NCBI GenBank assembly: GCA_945878845.1
Contig: CAMCUB010000014.1
Span: 16,645-80,644 of the forward strand
Length of the DNA stretch: 64,000 nt
Direction: 5' to 3'
Source of the DNA: Erythrobacter sanguineus
GTDB lineage: Bacteria; Pseudomonadota; Alphaproteobacteria; Sphingomonadales; Sphingomonadaceae
Below, piece after piece: positions 59,875-64,000 of the stretch. The translations under genes were made by a program, and so were the position numbers. Within the stretch, counting starts at the first letter, position 1, and every line of letters begins with the position of its first letter. Under the pieces are notes generated by a model. It searched no databases, had not been told where the DNA came from, and worked only from the letters and a program-made list of their open reading frames with translations.

Positions 59875-61422
59875 TTAGTTGATGCGCACCGCGACGAAGG
59901 CGGGCGGGGTGGTGCGGCGCTGGATGCGCAGCAGGATCGCCTCGCGTTTGTCGGTGACCGCGGCCTGAACCTGCGCCAGCAGCGCCTCGACCGTCGGGGT
60001 CGGTTGATAGTTCGCCGAGAGGATGATGTCCCCGCGGCGCAGGCCCTTGCGCGCGGCATCGCCGTTGGGATCGACCGCAGCGATGACGACGCCCTTGGTA
60101 TCCGCCTCCACGCCCAGCGAGCGCGCGACCGCGGCGCTCATCGGCATGACCTGCATCCCGAGCTTCTGCTCGATCGTCTGGTCCGAGGTGCCCGGCGCCA
60201 TCGGCTCTTCGGCTTCCGGATCGAAGGTCTGGGCCTGGGCTGCCAGCTCCTGCTCGCTCGGGCGCTTGCCGAGGGTGACCGAGATGTTCACCCGCTTGCC
60301 ATCACGCAGCACCTCGACCGGCACGTTGGAGCCGGGCTGGAGATTGGCGACGAGGAAGGACACGGTCTGCTCGGCGGTCACGTCCTTGCCGTTGACCTTG
60401 GTCAGGACATCGCCCGACTTCAGGCCCGCCTTGGCCGCAGGGCCAGTTTCCTCGACCATCTGAACCAGCTCGCCGCGCTTCTTGGGAAGGCCGAGCGAAA
60501 GCGCCAGATCCTCGTCGATCGGCTGGAGGCGCACGCCCAGATAGCCGCGCTGGATCTCTTGCCCCGCGCGCAGCTTCTCTACGATCGGGGCGGCGGTTTC
60601 GGCCGGAATGGCAAAGCCGATCCCGACGCTGCCGCCGGAGGGCGAGAAGATCGCGTTGTTGATGCCGATCACATTGCCGCGCATGTCGAAAAGCGGACCG
60701 CCCGAATTGCCGCGGTTGATGCTCGCATCGGTCTGGAGATAGCGGTCATAGGCGCCGCCCTGACCGGTGTTGCGATACACCGCCGAGATGATCCCCGCGG
60801 TCACCGTGCCGCCAAGGCCGAAGGGGTTGCCGATCGCCACCACCCATTCGCCGACGCGGGTCGCCGAGGAATCGCCGAAGGTGACGAAGGGGAAGGTCTT
60901 GTCCGAGCGGATCTTGAGCACCGCGAGGTCCGATGCGGCATCGGCGCCGATCACGTCGGCCTCGTATTCGGTGCCGTCCGCCAGCGTGACGGTGATCGAT
61001 TCAAGCTTCGCGCGGGTGTCGGGCGGGCTGATCACGTGATTATTCGTGACCACGATCCCGTCAGCCGAGATGATGAAGCCCGAACCCAGCGACTGCGCCT
61101 CGCGGGTCTGCGGCTGGGCCTGCCCGCCGCCCTCGCCGCCATTGCGGCGGTTGAACAGCTCGGCAAACGGCGTGCCGGCGAAGGGGTTGTTCTGCACCTC
61201 GACCCGCTGGCGAGTGGCGATGTTGACCACCGCGGGCTGGAGCTGCGCGGTGAGATCGGCGAAGCTCGCCGGGGCGCCTGCGACCGGCACCACGCGGTCC
61301 ATCACCGCCCCGTCATTCTGCGCCACCTGTGCGCCCAGCGGCGAGCCCGTGATCAGCGAAATGGCAGCGCCGCCCACCAGCAGCGCGCTCGACAGTCCGT
61401 ATACATAGCGCACTTTGTTCAC
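59875..61422 (-). CDS. degP: Do-family serine endopeptidase (DegP/DegQ type)
   Basis: The 515-residue periplasmic protease has a membrane-type signal (about 1-30), the trypsin-like domain with catalytic His (VTNNHVISPPDTRA), Asp (ASDLAVLKIRSDK) and Ser (NRGNSGGPLFDMRG), and two PDZ domains (about 300-395 and 420-510; for example GYLGVRLQPIDEDLALSLGL, LKSGDVLTKVNGKDVTAEQ and LRRGDIILSANYQPTPTVEA). It degrades or refolds misfolded envelope proteins. The gene lies downstream of hflC-hflK on the same strand, the order seen in many Alphaproteobacteria, where they can form one quality-control unit. 192 bases without a gene separate it from hflC. Confidence 0.94.
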   Translation of the reverse strand: MNKVRYVYGLSSALLVGGAAISLITGSPLGAQVAQNDGAVMDRVVPVAGAPASFADLTAQLQPAVVNIATRQRVEVQNNPFAGTPFAELFNRRNGGEGGGQAQPQTREAQSLGSGFIISADGIVVTNNHVISPPDTRAKLESITVTLADGTEYEADVIGADAASDLAVLKIRSDKTFPFVTFGDSSATRVGEWVVAIGNPFGLGGTVTAGIISAVYRNTGQGGAYDRYLQTDASINRGNSGGPLFDMRGNVIGINNAIFSPSGGSVGIGFAIPAETAAPIVEKLRAGQEIQRGYLGVRLQPIDEDLALSLGLPKKRGELVQMVEETGPAAKAGLKSGDVLTKVNGKDVTAEQTVSFLVANLQPGSNVPVEVLRDGKRVNISVTLGKRPSEQELAAQAQTFDPEAEEPMAPGTSDQTIEQKLGMQVMPMSAAVARSLGVEADTKGVVIAAVDPNGDAARKGLRRGDIILSANYQPTPTVEALLAQVQAAVTDKREAILLRIQRRTTPPAFVAVRIN

Positions 61423-61614
61423 GTCCTCTTGGTCCTTATCCTTGATGGAATGCGCGGAGGTCCTGCGCCGTTCCTGAAACCCGTAACGGGAGGCCGCGCC
61501 CGAGCCGGTGCGGCGACCTCAAATGCCTATCTTTCGGCTGAACGCCGATTGAATACCCTCGGCGTCCATCGCCGTGGGTCGGCGCTTGGTCGAATGCCGC
61601 AGGAGCGGAATGCT

Positions 61615-62460
61615 CTAAGGTTGCCCCTTGAACTGGCGGAAATACTCGCTGTCGTCCGACAGCACCATGGTGCTCTGCCCCTCTCCGGCAAGGAAGGTCG
61701 AACGGTAGCTCTGCATCGCGCGGTAGAAGTCGTAGAACTTCGGGTCTTTCCCATAAGCATCGGCATAGATCTTGGCCGCCTGCGCGCTGGCTTCGGCCTG
61801 AATGATCTGGGCATCGCGCTGGCCCGCGGCGCGGATCGTGGCGGCCTGTTCCTGCCGGTCGGTTTCCATCCGGGTGAAGGCGGCATCCAAGGGGCTGCCT
61901 TCGGGCAGATCGGCCCGCTTGATGCGCACGTCGAGCACCTGCGCGCCGTAATTGCGCGCCTGCTTGTCGAGCGTGGCGGTGATGTTGGTCATCGCCGTCC
62001 CGCGCTCGGCATTGATCAGCGCCGAGAACGGAATGCGCCCGAGTTCCTGCCGCAGCACTGAGGTGAGGATCGGCAGCAGCTGCACTTCGAACTGGCGCTC
62101 GGTCCCGGCCTTCTCGACCAGCCGCACCGGATCGATGATCCGGTAACGCGCATAGGCATCGACCTGCAGGCGCTGCTGGTCCTTGGAGAGCACCTGCGTG
62201 CGCTCCATGTCGATATCGAGCACGCGGCGGTCGATGAACCGCACTTCCTCGATGAAGGGAATGCGCGGCGCGAGCCCGGCGCCGGTCGCGCCATAGGGCA
62301 CATCGGGGCGGAACTGGTTGATGACGCGGACCGGCTCGCCGGTGCGGATCACCACCGCCTGATGGGTTTCGGGGACGATCACCACGCTGGCGATCACCGC
62401 CACCACCAGCGCGATCACCGCGATGACGAGGTTGCGGGGGTTCTGGAGCATGCTGTTCAT
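61615..62460 (-). CDS. hflC: FtsH protease modulator HflC
   Basis: The 281-residue SPFH/Band 7 protein has an N-terminal membrane anchor (about 10-28, LVIAVIALVVAVIASVVIVP), the SPFH domain (about 30-200) with VVIRTGEPVRVINQFRPDVP and RVLDIDMERTQVLSKDQQRL, and a coiled coil (AERGTAMTNITATLDKQARN, then EASAQAAKIYADAYGKDPKF). With HflK it forms a large periplasmic cage that controls access to the FtsH protease. The start overlaps nothing but lies 4 bases from the hflK stop, so the two are one operon. The length is slightly short of E. coli HflC (334), normal for Alphaproteobacteria. Confidence 0.94.
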   Translation of the reverse strand: MNSMLQNPRNLVIAVIALVVAVIASVVIVPETHQAVVIRTGEPVRVINQFRPDVPYGATGAGLAPRIPFIEEVRFIDRRVLDIDMERTQVLSKDQQRLQVDAYARYRIIDPVRLVEKAGTERQFEVQLLPILTSVLRQELGRIPFSALINAERGTAMTNITATLDKQARNYGAQVLDVRIKRADLPEGSPLDAAFTRMETDRQEQAATIRAAGQRDAQIIQAEASAQAAKIYADAYGKDPKFYDFYRAMQSYRSTFLAGEGQSTMVLSDDSEYFRQFKGQP

Positions 62461-62464
62461 GACC

Positions 62465-63577
62465 TTACTGCCCCTGCGCTTGCGCTGGCGCTTGCGGCGT
62501 CGCCTGCGCCCGGCGCTTCAACTCGGGAAGCGGCAGGTAGGGGGTGACATTGCCGGATTCGACGATGGTCTTGTCGGTCTTGGACAGGATCTGCTCCATG
62601 GTCTCGTAATAGAGGCGGCGGCGCGTCACTTCGGGCGCGAGCTTATATTCCTCGTAAATGTCGTTGAATTCGCTCGCATCACCCTGCGCACGGGCGAGCA
62701 CCTGCTGGGCGATCGCGCGGGCGCGGTTGAGGTTGGCGTCGGCGTCCTGCTGGGCGCTGGAGACGTCCTTGAAGGCCTCTTCCACCCGGCTCGGCGGATC
62801 GACCTTGTTGATTTCGATCCCCTGCACGCTGATGCCGGAGCGATAGGCATCGAGCCGCGCCTGCATCGCCATGCGCACGTCCTGCTCGATCTCCGCCCGG
62901 CCTGCACCGGTCAGCACCGAATCGAGATCCTGCCGTGCCACCGCCGCGCGCATCGCCGCCTCGCCGATTTCCAGCAGCGCGTTGCGCGGATCGTTGAGCT
63001 GATACTTGTAGAGTGTAAGGTCGGAGATGTTCCAGCGGATTAGATAGCTCAGATCGACGAGGTTCTGGTCGCCGGTCAGGATCAGCTTTTCGGTCTTGGT
63101 GCCGGGCACCTCCTCCAATCGCACCTGCGTAACGTTTTCCTTTTCGACCAGCTGGATCGGCCAGGGCGCGGTGAGCTTCATGCCGCTATCGAGCGTGCCC
63201 GAATACTTGCCGCCGAGCCACGTCACCACCGCCTGCTCGCCTGGCTGGATGAAGTGGAAGCTCGTCACCCCCAGCCACACCAGCGCGACGCCGCCGAGGA
63301 TCACCGGGACCCAGCTCTTGCCGTCGGGGCGTTCGGGGAAGCGGAAGCCGGGTCCGCCCGGGCCACCGCCGCCGCCTGCGCGGCGCGGGCCTTCGGGGCC
63401 GCGGCTCTTGAAAATGTCTTCGATGCTGGCCGAGCGGCGCTTGCCGGGCTCGCCGCCGCCGGGCAGCCACGGGTTGCGCGGGCCGCCGCTCTCGCCGCCG
63501 CCGCCCTGACCATCCTCGCCGGACGTGCCATCATCGCCCGAACCGCCACTGCCGCCCCAGGGGTTCTTGCCTGCCAT
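62465..63577 (-). CDS. hflK: FtsH protease modulator HflK
   Basis: The start is taken at ATG 63577 (MAGKNPWGGSGGSGDDGTSG), the usual HflK beginning; the frame is open to 63793 and an earlier ATG at 63625 is possible. The 370-residue product has a Gly/Asp-rich cytoplasmic N-terminus (1-85), a membrane helix (about 95-115, SWVPVILGGVALVWLGVTSF), the SPFH domain (about 118-280) and a long coiled coil with RAEIEQDVRMAMQARLDAYR and QQDADANLNRARAIAQQVLA. It partners with HflC to regulate FtsH. It is divergent from the Mrp gene, 132 bases away. Confidence 0.93.
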   Translation of the reverse strand: MAGKNPWGGSGGSGDDGTSGEDGQGGGGESGGPRNPWLPGGGEPGKRRSASIEDIFKSRGPEGPRRAGGGGGPGGPGFRFPERPDGKSWVPVILGGVALVWLGVTSFHFIQPGEQAVVTWLGGKYSGTLDSGMKLTAPWPIQLVEKENVTQVRLEEVPGTKTEKLILTGDQNLVDLSYLIRWNISDLTLYKYQLNDPRNALLEIGEAAMRAAVARQDLDSVLTGAGRAEIEQDVRMAMQARLDAYRSGISVQGIEINKVDPPSRVEEAFKDVSSAQQDADANLNRARAIAQQVLARAQGDASEFNDIYEEYKLAPEVTRRRLYYETMEQILSKTDKTIVESGNVTPYLPLPELKRRAQATPQAPAQAQGQ

Positions 63578-63709
63578 GGCTAGGCCCTTAAGCCCCGCGC
63601 CAAGGCGTTCTCTCCAACCGTCCATTCTCTGCATGACCTGTTTATAGGCACGGGTTCCGGCGAAAAACAGGGGTTCGCTACGTGATTTTGGTGTTAGAGG
63701 CGTCGCTAA

Positions 63710-64000
63710 ATGGACAACCCGCCCAATCCGCCCCGCGAACCGCAAGCCGAAGAGGCGCTGATCCGCGCCGCGCTGAGCCCTGAAATCAACCACCGCCTGC
63801 GTTCGGCGCGGATCGTTTCCGGTCGCGCGGTGATCGTTGCCGAGGCGGGCGATCTGCCTGATGCAGGGCGCGCGGCGCTCGAGGCCGAGATCACCGCTGC
63901 GCTCTCTGCCCTCCCCGAAATCACCGAGGTGCGCATCGCGCTCACCGGCGAGCGACGCCGCCGGCGGCTGATCGCGGTCGGGAGCGGCAAGGGCGGGGTC
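63710..64000 (+). CDS. mrp: Mrp/NBP35-type iron-sulfur carrier ATPase, N-terminal part (cut by window edge)
   Basis: The first 97 residues from ATG 63710 are visible. They comprise an N-terminal FSCA (MIP18-like) domain (about 15-80, EALIRAALSPEINHRLRSAR and ALSALPEITEVRIALTGERR) and the start of the deviant P-loop, LIAVGSGKGGV, at the window end. Mrp/ApbC proteins bind and transfer Fe-S clusters with ATP. The FSCA domain is degenerate compared with stand-alone SufT, as usual in Mrp. The rest of the gene lies outside the window. It is divergent from hflK. Confidence 0.92.
   Translation, partial: MDNPPNPPREPQAEEALIRAALSPEINHRLRSARIVSGRAVIVAEAGDLPDAGRAALEAEITAALSALPEITEVRIALTGERRRRRLIAVGSGKGGV

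Noticed and set aside
61033..61042. ATCACGTGAT as a second parS site
   Set aside because: It shares only the CACGTG core. The flanks do not match TGTT/AACA and it lies inside degP, so it is chance.

Overview
The window is GC-rich, densely coded bacterial chromosome. Gene content points to an alphaproteobacterium of the order Sphingomonadales, probably close to Erythrobacter or Porphyrobacter. The support is: two large TonB-dependent receptors, hisC-tyrA divergent from metX-metW, ftsE-ftsX followed by a YdcF protein and a PlsC-type acyltransferase, degP next to hflC-hflK, and intergenic hairpins of the kind that litter sphingomonad genomes. The placement rests on gene families and gene order only; no 16S rRNA gene is present.

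Layout. 1-8.3 kb: small unknown genes, YciI, bifunctional PutA, a chlorite-dismutase-family protein, a nuclease/phosphatase-fold protein, dCTP deaminase and a saccharopine-dehydrogenase-like reductase preceded by a 50-bp palindrome. 8.3-13.1 kb: two TonB-dependent receptors on the minus strand; the first resembles the zinc receptor ZnuD and has a Zur-like box upstream. 13.4-18.8 kb: tRNA-Gly, a thioredoxin/TPR co-chaperone, a LON-substrate-domain protein, a LysR/hydrolase divergent pair, MTA phosphorylase and a GST. 19-27.5 kb: aldehyde dehydrogenase, an APH-like kinase and an acyl-CoA dehydrogenase (the two halves of an ACAD10/11-type enzyme as separate genes), a bile-acid-symporter-family transporter and a very large propeller-amidohydrolase. 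27.5-31.7 kb: a damaged flagellar locus (fliA, 3' part of flhA, 3' part of flhB, fliD, fliS), closed by a perfect 16-bp parS sequence. 31.7-39.7 kb: hydrolase, polysaccharide flippase, FemAB/GNAT-like transferase, glutathione-dependent formaldehyde dehydrogenase, M1 aminopeptidase. 39.7-43.0 kb: a 5'-truncated EAL gene abutting a 5'-truncated DUF3987 gene, then a small lower-GC mobile remnant ending at tRNA-Leu(GAG). 43.1-64 kb: core genes for cell division, phospholipid synthesis, amino-acid synthesis, peptidoglycan synthesis and envelope proteolysis, ending inside an Mrp-type ATPase.

The two most striking signals are a chromosomal-type parS site at 31651-31666 and two rearrangement scars of the same geometry (about 29132 and 40442). 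At each scar a minus-strand gene and a plus-strand gene meet head to head and both have lost their 5' portions. The first removed the membrane halves of FlhA and FlhB and should abolish flagellar export unless other copies exist. The second removed the front of a cyclic-di-GMP phosphodiesterase gene and of a phage/plasmid-type primase gene. I found no CRISPR array, rRNA operon or intact insertion sequence. I do not see a complete undescribed defence or biosynthetic system; the least-explained coding sequences are the two minus-strand genes in the remnant at 41.5-42.7 kb.
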